From positions 1-35,415 of the forward strand of contig JAKIWD010000008.1 of the NCBI GenBank assembly GCA_022750205.1: a stretch of 35,415 bases of DNA. Direction: 5' to 3'. The notes beneath the pieces were generated by a model that made no database searches, was not told the origin of the DNA, and saw nothing but the letters and a program-made list of their open reading frames with translations. Source of the stretch: Thermoplasmata archaeon. GTDB lineage: Archaea > Thermoplasmatota > Thermoplasmata > Lutacidiplasmatales > UBA184. The translations under genes and the position numbers were made by a program. Within the stretch, counting starts at the first letter, position 1, and the number at the start of each line of letters is the position of its first letter. This document shows, one piece after another, positions 22,931-31,285 of the stretch.

Positions 22931-23941
22931 TCAGGAAGCCGCCGGCTCCGTGAGCACCGCCCAATTGATCGCCTGCTCGGCGATATCGGCGGCGTAGCTG
23001 GCGGTCCTCCCAAGGCTGTCGACGACCGCTCCCAGCGCCAGGAGCTCCTCGCCCTTGCGCGTGGCGACCCGGTGCGACAGGGCGTCGATGAGCTTCTGAT
23101 GTGCGGCCCGTGCGTCGATCGCTTCGTTGGCGAGGTCGATGTTGCCCGTGAGCAAGGAATTGAACGCTTTATCCAAGATGGCCACGGCAGACACCTTCGC
23201 CTCCTCGATCTCGCGGATCAGTCTCGCGTCGAGGCCCTTCCCCCCAATGACCGTAGGGTACGTCTCGGCGATCCGCTGGGCGTGGTCGCCGATCCGCTCC
23301 AGGAGCTTTGCAACAAGCCGGTGGTTGTGGAGCCCCGGCGCGGTCGACGAGCCGTCGGGGGGCCGGCCGTTCTTGATCGTGTGTTGCTTGGCGACCATCC
23401 AGTAGAGCCGGTCGACATCCTGGTCGCGGAGCGCGACGTCGTGGGCGAGCGTCGGGGCACTCGTCTTGAAGGCCAAGACCGCATCGTCGAGCATGGCCCG
23501 TACGATGAGGTGCATGCGGCGGAGACACTTCTCCGCGCTAAGCTCCGAGGTATCCGAGAGGTCCTGGATGACCAGCGCGTTTCGCTGCTCCTCGATGACC
23601 TCGGGCCCGATGACCAGCCGACAGAACTCGCGGGCGACGCGCCGGACGAACGGCCCCCGCTCTGCCGAGTACCGCACTTCGATGAGATCGAAGCCCGACA
23701 CGTAGGCCCCGATGAACTTGCGGAGGAGGTGTTCTCGCGCCTCCTCCCCCTTCTCATGGAAGACCTTGCGCCGCGCCGCGGGCTTCTCGACGGACCGGTA
23801 GCGGACCGACACCGAGCCGTCGGGCTCCGCCTCGAGAAACAGCGTGTCGCCCGCCTTGAGCCCAGCGCTCGTCACCCAGCGTTTGGGGAGCGAGACGACG
23901 TAGGTCGACCCACCGGCCAACTGGAGCTTACGGCCTTCCAT
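22931..23941 (-). CDS. phoU: PhoU-family phosphate regulator with N-terminal AbrB-type domain
   Basis: Residues 1-45 ('RKLQLAGGSTYVVSLPKRWV', in part 'AGLKAGDTLFLEAEPDGSV') are a SpoVT/AbrB swapped-hairpin DNA-binding domain. Residues ~60-336 hold two PhoU three-helix bundles with the metal-ligand type motifs 'DQDVDRLYWM' near 172 and 'RIGDHAQRIAE' near 218; the second bundle ends 'SLGRTASYAADIAEQAINW'. This fused form is typical of archaea and is thought to regulate phosphate uptake genes directly. It is the second phosphate-linked gene in this block, with the PstS-like protein 7 kb away. It has its own AT-rich promoter and is convergent with the AAA gene. Confidence 0.9.
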   Translation of the reverse strand: MEGRKLQLAGGSTYVVSLPKRWVTSAGLKAGDTLFLEAEPDGSVSVRYRSVEKPAARRKVFHEKGEEAREHLLRKFIGAYVSGFDLIEVRYSAERGPFVRRVAREFCRLVIGPEVIEEQRNALVIQDLSDTSELSAEKCLRRMHLIVRAMLDDAVLAFKTSAPTLAHDVALRDQDVDRLYWMVAKQHTIKNGRPPDGSSTAPGLHNHRLVAKLLERIGDHAQRIAETYPTVIGGKGLDARLIREIEEAKVSAVAILDKAFNSLLTGNIDLANEAIDARAAHQKLIDALSHRVATRKGEELLALGAVVDSLGRTASYAADIAEQAINWAVLTEPAAS

Positions 23942-23971
23942 GAAGTACCCTCGAGTTCGTCGGACTCGTTA

Positions 23972-24005
23972 CGTAATCTTAAGCGTTTTTGTTAAATCTA
24001 TATAT
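23972..24005 (-). promoter_or_regulatory. AT-rich promoter of phoU with GATTACG motif
   Basis: Between the beta-helix gene and phoU (95 bases) is the most AT-rich stretch in the window. On the phoU strand it holds TATATA (24005-23999) and GCTTAAG followed by GATTACGTAA (ending near 23971), about 60 and 40 bases before the ATG. Either AT-rich word could be the TATA box. GATTACG is shared with two other gene starts here. Confidence 0.55.
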
Positions 24006-24036
24006 GTCACGGTATCTACAGCTAGTCGCACCCGCA

Positions 24037-26721
24037 CTATGGAGGAGGCTCGGTCGGTCCACCGCCGGGTCCCGAGGCGCGCAAGGGGGGAGGCCGGCGA
24101 GCGACGCGTCGTCGCGCTCGCCAGAGGAGCCCGAGGCTCACGATCGCCACCGTAGTCGCCACCGTGATGCCCGTCACGAGCTCCTCCACGGTAGCAAGCG
24201 AGTACGTGGCGGCCATGGGCTTCGGAGGCAACGCGACGTAGACCACCACGATGAGCGCCCCGGGCCCGGTGACCGTGAGCAGCCCGGCGCCGACCGTCAG
24301 GTTGTATCCTGGGACAGTTCCCGCCAGATAGCTGTACGTCCCGTTCGTCAAGGAGATCGTCAGGCTGGCAGTGTCGCCGCCCTCCTGTAAGCTCCCGAGG
24401 ACCAGGGTCCATGGAGTGTCGGGGGCCAGTCCATACTCTTGGAACACCACCGAGTAGCGATCGGCGAAGTACGTGATCGTGAAGGAAAGGTTCGAACGCG
24501 GTTCGGACCACGGACCGCCCGTTGCGGGACCGGAGAGCGAGAACCCTGGCAGGGGCGGCACCTCCCAGGAGATCGTCGCGTTCGGCGCGTTCGATTCCGG
24601 ATAGATGATCGGGCCGGGCGCGTCGGCGGTGAATCGGGCCCCGTTGATGACCAGGCTCCAGCTCGTGGCCAGGAGGAGCCCCGACTCCGTGAAGATGGCG
24701 TAGTTGGGGACCCAGGGAGCAGTAAGCGGATACCCGTCGGTTCCTAGCGGCCCTAGCGCGAGCGGAGTGTCGACGATGCCGTCGCTCCCGCTGGTCGACT
24801 GATTCGGACCGCTGAGGACATCTGGCCCCGTGTGGTTGCTCCAGAAGTTCCCTCCTTCGGGGTACCCCGCATCCCCGGCGATGGACTGCGGGCCGGCTCC
24901 ACCAACCCAACCGCTATCGTTCCCGAAATTGTTGTGATAGATCGCGACGCCAAGGTTTCCGGCCACGGAGAAGGCCAGCGAATCGTCCCAGACCCCGTTG
25001 GCGGCGATCAGCGACTCGGCATCTCCCGAGAGGGTGAGGCCGATCGCAGAGTGGGTGAGATTGTTTCCCACGGCGGTCGCGCCGGTGGTGTTGGCCAGGG
25101 ACAGCGCCTGATGGAAGCCGGTAAGGTTGTTGAACGCGGCGGTCACCGTCGTCAATCCGTAGGCGAACACTCCATCGCCCGAGGGCTCGCTGGGCTCCTG
25201 TCCGGCGTTGCCCCACAGGGTCACCCCCGTACAGTTCAGGAGCTCCAGTCCGAAAGCTCCGGTGTGCTTGAAGGAAGTATTGCCCAGTTCCACTCCCGTC
25301 GAATTGGCGGCAACGATGCCGGCCACACCCGCCCCGATGATCGAGTTCTCCGACAACACCGTACCGATGCCCCGGTCGAGCGCGATCGCAGTTCCGCTGG
25401 CGTTGGTGATCGAGTTGCGGAGGATCGACGTTTGTCCGTCCCCCTGGAGCGAGATCGCCGGACCGGGCATCCCGCTCCCGACCAACAGGTTCTCGTTCAA
25501 GGTAAGGCCAGCACTTCCGATGTCGACAATCCCGAACGGGTCGCCATCGGCGACATTGCCGTACTCCGTGACCTCGCGATCGTCGACGGTCAGGAACGCG
25601 GTCGCCTGAGGACCGGTCCCGGAGGACGCGACGTTGAGCGAGGCTTGCGCGTTGGATACATTGCTCAGGGTGAGTCCGGCGACCGTGAAATCAGACAGGT
25701 TGTTCGACTGGAACTCGAGCGACCCGGACGAGTTCGCTTCGATGGCGTTCGCGCAGCTGATTAGGGTGCTGTCCGCGATGCTGATATTGGAGCTCGATGC
25801 CAGGGACACCCCCGTCCCGAATCCGGAGAAGCTCTCGCGGCTGGCATTCACGAAGGAGGATCGCGTCGCCTGAAGACCGTAGCCGCCCGAGGTCCCGGCA
25901 TCGCCCATGAGGTCCGCGTGGAGCACATCGCTCAACAGGATCCCGGTCCCAACCCCCGACAATCGGGTCGATGAGATCTCGAGGCCGCTGACCTCCGTGG
26001 CGTTCACGCCGATGGCACATTGACCGAGCACGTTCCCGACCAGCGTGGCGTTGGTGGAGTCCTGGATCTCGACACCGTCGGCCGAATCCGAGGCGTTGTT
26101 GCTGGTCAACCAGAGCCCCGTACTCTCTGCGATGGAGATCCCGACCAGCCGACTGCCGGTGAACGAACCGTTGGAAACCTCGACGGTGGAAGACCCGAGC
26201 ACCGAGACCCCGATATCGGCCGACGGCCCGACCGTCACATTGCGGAGGGTGACGGACTGCGCGTTGGATACCAGAATCCCGAGTCCGACGGTCACGATCT
26301 GGAGGCCGAGTACCATCACCTCGTGAACATCCCACAGCTCTAGCTCAGGCGCGTCCCCGGCCCCGCCCGAGAGGGTTTTCCCCTCGGCCAAGATCGTGCT
26401 CCCGTTCCGCTCGTCCACGAGGGTCCCTTGGAAACTCCCGGTGAAGGTGTACTCGTTGCCATCCACCGAAATGGGGGCCGAGCTATTGTCGACCGAACCG
26501 TTCGGCTCGATGACCGTTGTTCCCGCCGAGAGGTGCGGAGGCGTCAGATGAGGGTGCACGTAAGGGAGACCGAGCTCCGGGGCGACCCTCGCGCCGGCCG
26601 GGGGCACGCCCGCACCTGAGGCGGCAGGAGGCGCTGTCGGCACCTCGGCCAGAACGGGGGCGAGCATCGCCGCGACCAGTAGCAGGGTCATGCACACCCC
26701 GTCACTGAACATGCCCCGCAC
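24037..26721 (-). CDS. Large beta-helix (NosD/PbH1-type) surface protein with C-terminal anchor
   Basis: The 894-residue product has a signal peptide (to about residue 26), then a long array of right-handed beta-helix rungs (about 125-640) full of 'NNSIxxx'-like turns such as 'SNNASDSADGVEIQDSTNAT'. Two C-terminal repeats of about 75 residues follow, each beginning 'ESGLLLATSWSLVING' or 'EYGLAPDTPWTLVLG'; this 'E-x-G-L...T-x-W' domain is frequent in exported Thermoplasmata proteins. A transmembrane helix near 850-870 and an Arg-rich tail anchor it with the bulk outside. Such rungs often bind or cleave polysaccharides, but no catalytic residues can be assigned. Starts at 26721 or a few codons downstream are possible. 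Confidence 0.82.
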   Translation of the reverse strand: MRGMFSDGVCMTLLLVAAMLAPVLAEVPTAPPAASGAGVPPAGARVAPELGLPYVHPHLTPPHLSAGTTVIEPNGSVDNSSAPISVDGNEYTFTGSFQGTLVDERNGSTILAEGKTLSGGAGDAPELELWDVHEVMVLGLQIVTVGLGILVSNAQSVTLRNVTVGPSADIGVSVLGSSTVEVSNGSFTGSRLVGISIAESTGLWLTSNNASDSADGVEIQDSTNATLVGNVLGQCAIGVNATEVSGLEISSTRLSGVGTGILLSDVLHADLMGDAGTSGGYGLQATRSSFVNASRESFSGFGTGVSLASSSNISIADSTLISCANAIEANSSGSLEFQSNNLSDFTVAGLTLSNVSNAQASLNVASSGTGPQATAFLTVDDREVTEYGNVADGDPFGIVDIGSAGLTLNENLLVGSGMPGPAISLQGDGQTSILRNSITNASGTAIALDRGIGTVLSENSIIGAGVAGIVAANSTGVELGNTSFKHTGAFGLELLNCTGVTLWGNAGQEPSEPSGDGVFAYGLTTVTAAFNNLTGFHQALSLANTTGATAVGNNLTHSAIGLTLSGDAESLIAANGVWDDSLAFSVAGNLGVAIYHNNFGNDSGWVGGAGPQSIAGDAGYPEGGNFWSNHTGPDVLSGPNQSTSGSDGIVDTPLALGPLGTDGYPLTAPWVPNYAIFTESGLLLATSWSLVINGARFTADAPGPIIYPESNAPNATISWEVPPLPGFSLSGPATGGPWSEPRSNLSFTITYFADRYSVVFQEYGLAPDTPWTLVLGSLQEGGDTASLTISLTNGTYSYLAGTVPGYNLTVGAGLLTVTGPGALIVVVYVALPPKPMAATYSLATVEELVTGITVATTVAIVSLGLLWRARRRVARRPPPLRASGPGGGPTEPPP

Positions 26722-26781
26722 GGGCCGGAGTCTTCGGACGCGAGCATAAGGGTGGCGTGCGCGCGCCGTGCAACCGGGGAG

Positions 26782-26817
26782 GATTACGGCGTCCTTCGTA
26801 ATCTACCACGATTACGG
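26782..26817. promoter_or_regulatory. GATTACG repeats upstream of the beta-helix gene
   Basis: GATTACG (26782-26788), its inverted copy CGTAATC (26797-26803) and GATTACGG (26810-26817) lie 60-96 bases upstream of the gene's ATG. The first two form a perfect 7-bp inverted repeat with an 8-base spacer. The cluster looks like a regulator-binding region. Confidence 0.4.
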
Positions 26818-26897
26818 AGGCACCGCGTACTAGCGGCGTCCACCCGCTCGGTGATCTCGGCAGGTCGGGTCCGAATCCGGTGAGTGCTCAATGGGGG

Positions 26898-27335
26898 CTA
26901 CGGCTGGAGCCCGCGCGCCCGACGTTCACGCAAGGCGATCTCGGTCTTGAGGGAGTTGACCCGATCCCGGAGCCGATCGCGCACGTTGCGGAACCCTTGG
27001 TCGTCGAGCGACGCCGGATTCGGAAGCGCCCAGTCCACCGTCTCCAACGTCTTGAGGTACGCCGGGCAGCTCGCATCGTCCATGCAGCCAAGAGTCACTC
27101 GAATCCGAGCTTCGTTCATCCGCTCCGGGGTCAGAACTTGGGGTGGATGGGCGGGTAGCGCTAGCCCCAGCTCGGCGAGCATCGGGACCGTACGCGGATT
27201 CGGCGCCGGGGCCGGCACGGTGCCGGCAGAGTCGGCCTGCCATCCGGGCGGAGGGTCCGCATTGAACATCGCCTCGGCCATGAGCGACCGGGCCGCGTTC
27301 TCGATGCAGATGAACAGCACTCGTTTCTCGGTCAT
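26898..27335 (-). CDS. arsC: ArsC-type arsenate reductase / low-molecular-weight phosphatase-like protein
   Basis: This 145-residue protein has the LMW-phosphatase P-loop 'CIENAARS' (Cys10 to Arg16, the C-x5-R signature in the CxxNxxRS form typical of ArsC) and a further Cys pair, Cys84 and Cys90 ('GCMDDASCP'), where thioredoxin-coupled ArsC keeps its resolving cysteines. It would reduce arsenate to arsenite in the cytoplasm. One oddity: the general-acid Asp of the usual 'DP' motif is Asn106 ('WALPNPAS'). An ATG at 27386 would add 17 residues with no family match; ATG 27335 fits better. No arsenite pump or ArsR lies next to it. Confidence 0.8.
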   Translation of the reverse strand: MTEKRVLFICIENAARSLMAEAMFNADPPPGWQADSAGTVPAPAPNPRTVPMLAELGLALPAHPPQVLTPERMNEARIRVTLGCMDDASCPAYLKTLETVDWALPNPASLDDQGFRNVRDRLRDRVNSLKTEIALRERRARGLQP

Positions 27336-27697
27336 TCCGACTACCAAGCCCCGGGTCGCGAGCTCGCGAAGGCCTGCAGGAGGCATGACGCTCCCTTCGA
27401 CCGCATCTCGGCGCCTCGCGACCCCTGCGAGGCCGGATTCAGGCTTAACGGGGCCCTACGTACATGCGAAGTGCCCGCTCCCCGAACCCTTGCGCTCCCT
27501 CCAACGCGGGGTTGCTCAGGATCGCTCTGGCCCGACCGAACCGGCTCATGCCACGGGCCACCCGAAGCGGGGTGAGTGCGAATACACCCGCGTCGCGGCC
27601 CCCACGCCGTGGGGTGTTCGCCGGTCACCTATCGCCCAACAGCGGGGCCCGAGGCGGCGACGATCCCCGACGCGGAACCCCGCCCGTGAAGTGACGC
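27336..27697. other. Divergent intergenic region between arsC and the methyltransferase
   Basis: This 362-base region should carry promoters for both flanking genes. The open frames that cross it have no protein character. No tRNA, long repeat or strong terminator was seen. Confidence 0.4.
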
Positions 27698-28378
27698 GTG
27701 TTGAATGCCGCGGTTCCCGATCGGCCCGGCCCACGTCTGTATCGAAAACCGAACGGGGAAACCAGGAGAGTGCTCAAGCGAGCGGCGTGTGTGGGTACGA
27801 GCGTGACGAGCGTATTCGATAGTCCCTACTTCATCGCGGGGGCCCTCTTGTGGGCGTTCGCAGGTGCGGTGGCTTACTTTTGGTTGGTCTCGTTCCTTTT
27901 CGGTGCCGGCTATCAAGGCGCACCGAGGAAGTCCGTCGACGCCGCATTCCGACTCGGCCAGGTGGATCGCACGGACACCCTGTACGAGATCGGGGCCGGT
28001 GTTGGGGCGATCGTGTTCCCCGCCGCCCGCGAGTACGGGGCTCGCGTGGTAGCCGTCGAGATCGAGCCCCTTCGGGTAATGATCCTCAGGCTTCGCCGGG
28101 CGACCGGCCCGGCGAAAGATCGAATCGAGCTGCGGCGGACCAACATGTACGGGATCGATTACCGGCCCGCGACGGTGGTCACGGCATTCCTGTGGCCCGG
28201 AGCGATGGCGCGGCTCCGCCCGAAGTTTGAGCAGGAGTTGCAGCCCGGGGCCCGCGTGCTCAGTCGCTGCCATCCCATCATCGGCTGGAGGCCCGCCGCC
28301 TACGACCCCGACGCGGACGTTTACCTGTACCGTTGCCCAGAGTCAATTCATCTACCCGAGTCTGCCGCGAGATCGTAG
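27698..28378 (+). CDS. Membrane-anchored class I SAM methyltransferase, FAM173-like
   Basis: One transmembrane helix (about 45-68, 'FIAGALLWAFAGAVAYFWLV') precedes a Rossmann-type methyltransferase domain: motif I 'LYEIGAGVGAIVFPAA' near 95, acidic motif II 'VVAVEIEP' near 115, then 'VVTAFLWPGAMARLRPKFEQ' and 'GARVLSRCHPIIGWRP'. The helix-plus-compact-domain layout and the 'YLWP'-like step resemble the FAM173/ATPSCKMT family, whose eukaryotic members methylate lysine on membrane ATP-synthase or translocator proteins. Here the target would be a protein at the membrane, which is an inference. GTG 27698 is the longest start; GTG 27770 also keeps the full domain. Confidence 0.72.
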   Translation: MLNAAVPDRPGPRLYRKPNGETRRVLKRAACVGTSVTSVFDSPYFIAGALLWAFAGAVAYFWLVSFLFGAGYQGAPRKSVDAAFRLGQVDRTDTLYEIGAGVGAIVFPAAREYGARVVAVEIEPLRVMILRLRRATGPAKDRIELRRTNMYGIDYRPATVVTAFLWPGAMARLRPKFEQELQPGARVLSRCHPIIGWRPAAYDPDADVYLYRCPESIHLPESAARS

Positions 28379-28637
28379 GGTGCTGACCCGTCAACCGATC
28401 GACGCGTAGATTCCGCCCCGGCATGATCGAACCCGGCGGATCACACGGCTCGGTCCGGGAGCGGGGAGCGGGAAGGGGTTAGTGCCGCCGTCCGGAGGAC
28501 GATGTGCGGCGAGGATCGGTCCCACCGCGCCGGCTGCCCTCGATACAACGGTCGGGAACTTCTTCGGTTAGGATGACCCGCCGGACTCTCCGGCGATTCC
28601 CAGCCTGCGAATCCCCGTGCCAAACCCTCACAACCTG

Positions 28638-28643
28638 TATATA
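28638..28643 (+). promoter_or_regulatory. TATA box for the small membrane protein gene
   Basis: TATATA stands alone in a GC-rich region, 45 bases before ATG 28688. Since transcription starts about 25 bases after a TATA box, the GTG at 28652 would fall before the transcript start, which favours ATG 28688. The rest of the 28379-28687 gap shows nothing else. Confidence 0.5.
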
Positions 28644-28687
28644 GGCATACGGTGATATTCATACACTACGGGAACTCCGTAGAACTG

Positions 28688-29080
28688 ATGATCCTTTTCC
28701 GAATTTCGTGGGGCCGCCTGGCGCGGGGGGTCGGCGCCTTCGTACTCGCCGACCTCATCACCGGTCTGGCGGCGTTCTCGCTGATTACGCTCGGCGGGCT
28801 CTGGTTCTTCGCGTTCACCTGGATTCGGATGGCCAGCGAATCGACACCCCTGGGAACCGAGCTCGGGGCGCCCTGGCAGCTAGACATCGCGTGGCTGGGG
28901 TTGGTCGTCGCGCTCCCGCTCATGATCGCCACCGCCTATCTTGCCCTCGCGGCATATCGCCTCCCGCGAAGGGTCTGGGCCGGGGGAATCGCCGTTCGGC
29001 CGCACGGTCCGTCGCACGCGCTACCCTCGCTCGCGTTCCTCGGCGGGATCCCCCCGCCCTCGCTGCGACGTCACCGGTAG
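28688..29080 (+). CDS. Small hypothetical membrane protein
   Basis: The 130-residue product has two clear transmembrane helices (about 15-45 and 70-95) and an Arg/Pro-rich C-terminal tail. I find no family motif. A start at GTG 28652 would add 12 residues, but the TATA box position argues for ATG 28688. It is convergent with the HPS-RraA gene, 25 bases away. It could be a minor membrane subunit; function unknown. Confidence 0.55.
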   Translation: MILFRISWGRLARGVGAFVLADLITGLAAFSLITLGGLWFFAFTWIRMASESTPLGTELGAPWQLDIAWLGLVVALPLMIATAYLALAAYRLPRRVWAGGIAVRPHGPSHALPSLAFLGGIPPPSLRRHR

Positions 29081-29105
29081 GGCATCATTCTTAGCGGTGC
29101 CGGCG

Positions 29106-30410
29106 CTAGCCTACCCGCTCCCAGCGTTCGAGCTTCTGCACGCGGCCGAGCGTCGACCCGCGCTGGATCTCCTCGCGCACCCGGTTCTCGTGCTCGAGGA
29201 CGTCCAGCGCACGATTGGCCACCTCGGCCGCCCGCTCCCGCGGCACCACCACGACTCCGCTGAGGTCGCCGACGATCCAATCGCCCGGACGGACCTTCTG
29301 CCCGCCGACGACGACCTCGGTGCCGATCTCGCCGTGCCCCTTGGGCTCGCCGGCGTTCGGCGACACATACCGGCTGAACACGGGGAACCCGAGCTGGAGG
29401 ATCGCGTCGATGTCCCGGGCCGCGCCGTCGATCACGACCCCCGCGATCTGACGCCCGTGCGCGCTCTCGGAGGCAAGCTCGCCCCAGACGGCGGTCGTCC
29501 CGCCGCCCGCGTCCACGACGAGGACGTCACCGGCCGCTGCGCGGTCGATCGCCTCGACCGGATTGGCCCAGTCCCCGTCGCGCGTGACGACCGTGACGGC
29601 CGGCCCGGCCATGCGGACGGTCGGGTCCTTCAGATGCGGGAGGAGGCCGTGGAGCGCGCCCTGCCGCTGCAGGGCATCGGAGATGTTGGGGGTCGAGACC
29701 TTCAGGAAGGCGACCCGGACGTCCTCCGCCCCGTACCTCCGGAAAAGCTCGGTGGCGACCTCCTTCCGGGACCGGATCGCGTCGACGATCTGCCGTGTGG
29801 CGGTCCGGATGTCGGCGCTCTTGGTGATCGCCCCCCCGACGATGAGGATCTGGGCGCCCGCGCGCGTGGCCTGCGCGACGGTCTCGCTGTTGAGGCCCCC
29901 CGCGACGGCGACCGGGACCGGCGAGGCCTTGGCCACCGCCTCCAGGGTCGCGAAGGGCGTCTTGCCCTGCATCTGCATGTCGATACCGATGTGGAGACAG
30001 ACCGCCGCCGCGCCGAGCTCGGCCACGCGCCGGGCCCGGGCCGCCGGGTCGGCCACGTTGAGCAGGTCGACGACGACCTCCGCCCCGTACTTCTCGCCCC
30101 CCCGCACGGCGTCGGCGATCGTGTCATCGTCCGCGGCGCCCAGCACCGTGATGATGTCGGCGCCGGCCTTGGCCGCGATCTCCACTTCGAAGGCGCCGGT
30201 GTCCATCACTTTCATATCGGCGACGACCCGCTGCTGCGGGAACGATTTCTTCAGCTGCCGGACGGCGTCGAGCCCCTCGCTCTTGAGCAGCGGCGTGCCG
30301 GCCTCGACCCAGTCGGCGCCCCCCTCGACGGCCTCCTGGGCGGCGAGCAGGGCCCGGGAGAGGTTCTCGAAGTCCAGGGCGACCTGGAGCACGGGCCGGT
30401 CCAGGCGCAT
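29106..30410 (-). CDS. Bifunctional 3-hexulose-6-phosphate synthase / RraA-like protein
   Basis: Residues 1-210 are a TIM-barrel of the OMP-decarboxylase group with the HPS signature 'VVADMKVMDTGAFE' (DxKxxD active site near 65) and 'GGLNSETVAQA' and 'ILIVGGAIT' in the phosphate-binding end. Residues ~230-430 match RraA/DMKMT-like proteins: 'TPNISDAL', 'AAAGDVLVVDAGGG', 'GVVIDGAARDIDAI' and 'VSPNAGEPKGHGEIG'. In archaea HPS usually runs in reverse to make ribulose-5-phosphate and formaldehyde for pentose synthesis. RraA homologues include aldolases and RNase E inhibitors; its role in this fusion is not settled. Start ATG 30410, divergent from the DNA methyltransferase across 53 bases. Confidence 0.88.
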   Translation of the reverse strand: MRLDRPVLQVALDFENLSRALLAAQEAVEGGADWVEAGTPLLKSEGLDAVRQLKKSFPQQRVVADMKVMDTGAFEVEIAAKAGADIITVLGAADDDTIADAVRGGEKYGAEVVVDLLNVADPAARARRVAELGAAAVCLHIGIDMQMQGKTPFATLEAVAKASPVPVAVAGGLNSETVAQATRAGAQILIVGGAITKSADIRTATRQIVDAIRSRKEVATELFRRYGAEDVRVAFLKVSTPNISDALQRQGALHGLLPHLKDPTVRMAGPAVTVVTRDGDWANPVEAIDRAAAGDVLVVDAGGGTTAVWGELASESAHGRQIAGVVIDGAARDIDAILQLGFPVFSRYVSPNAGEPKGHGEIGTEVVVGGQKVRPGDWIVGDLSGVVVVPRERAAEVANRALDVLEHENRVREEIQRGSTLGRVQKLERWERVG

Positions 30411-30463
30411 GTCGGCCTCGAGCGGCCGCGAGTATTAACCGTCCCGGCAGTCCCACGGAAGAC

Positions 30464-31285
30464 GTGGGTTCCGGCACCGACCCGCCGACCGCGCGCATCA
30501 TCGAAGGGGACGCGCGCAAGCTCCCCGGGATTGCGGACCGCTCGATCGATCTGGTCGTCACCTCACCGCCCTACCCGATGCTGCCCCAGTGGGATGAGCT
30601 GTTCGCGGGACTGGGCGCGAACGGGTACGGCGAGATGCACGCACTCCTCGACGACGCGTGGGCGGCCTGCGAGCGGGTCCTGGTCGACGGGGGCCTGCTG
30701 GCGATCAACGTCGGGGACGCCCTGCGCCGCGTGGACGGGGAGTTCCGGCTCTGGCCCAACCACGCCCGCATCCTCCACGCCGCGGATCGGCTGGGCCTGA
30801 GCCCCTTGCCGTACATCCTCTGGAAGAAACCGACGAACAAGCCGAACGCGTTCCTCGGATCCGGGTTCCTGCCGCCCAACGCCTACGTCACCCTCGACTG
30901 CGAGTACATCCTCCTGTTCCGGAAGGGACGGTTGCGTCGCTACCCGCCGCGCGACCCCGGACGTACGGCGAGCCAGCTCACCCGGGCGCAGCGCGACCAC
31001 TGGTTCAGCCAGGTCTGGGACGACGTGCGGGGCGTCCCCCAGGGATCCCCGGGCGTGCGGACCGGTGCCTTCCCTGCGGAGATCCCCGAGCGGCTCATCC
31101 GCATGTTCTCCTGCCTCGGGGAGACGGTCCTCGACCCGTTCGCCGGAACCGGGACCACGCTCTGGGCGGCGACGAAGCTGGGTCGGCAGGCCGTCGGCGT
31201 CGAGATCGATCCGGCGCTCGCCGAAGCGCTCAGGCGGCGGGCGAAGGCGTCGACGCCGGCTCCGGGGTCGGGTGGCGTTGGGTGA
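30464..31285 (+). CDS. DNA methyltransferase, TSPPY type (probably N4-cytosine)
   Basis: The 273-residue enzyme has motif IV 'TSPPYP' (residues 33-38) before motif I 'DPFAGTGTT' (near 223), the order of the beta class. SPPY at the catalytic site suggests N4-methylcytosine, though N6-adenine cannot be ruled out. 'ILWKKPTNKPNAFL' and 'FSQVWDDVRGVPQG' are typical of the class. No target-recognition subunit or restriction endonuclease gene is adjacent, so it appears to be an orphan enzyme for epigenetic marking or protection. Start GTG 30464. Its 3' end overlaps the convergent gene by 56 bases. Confidence 0.88.
   Translation: MGSGTDPPTARIIEGDARKLPGIADRSIDLVVTSPPYPMLPQWDELFAGLGANGYGEMHALLDDAWAACERVLVDGGLLAINVGDALRRVDGEFRLWPNHARILHAADRLGLSPLPYILWKKPTNKPNAFLGSGFLPPNAYVTLDCEYILLFRKGRLRRYPPRDPGRTASQLTRAQRDHWFSQVWDDVRGVPQGSPGVRTGAFPAEIPERLIRMFSCLGETVLDPFAGTGTTLWAATKLGRQAVGVEIDPALAEALRRRAKASTPAPGSGGVG

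Noticed and set aside
28941-30800. Plus-strand frame of 619 codons opposite HPS-RraA
   Set aside because: It is antisense to a well-conserved enzyme and has Arg/Asp/His-rich composition without a recognisable domain.
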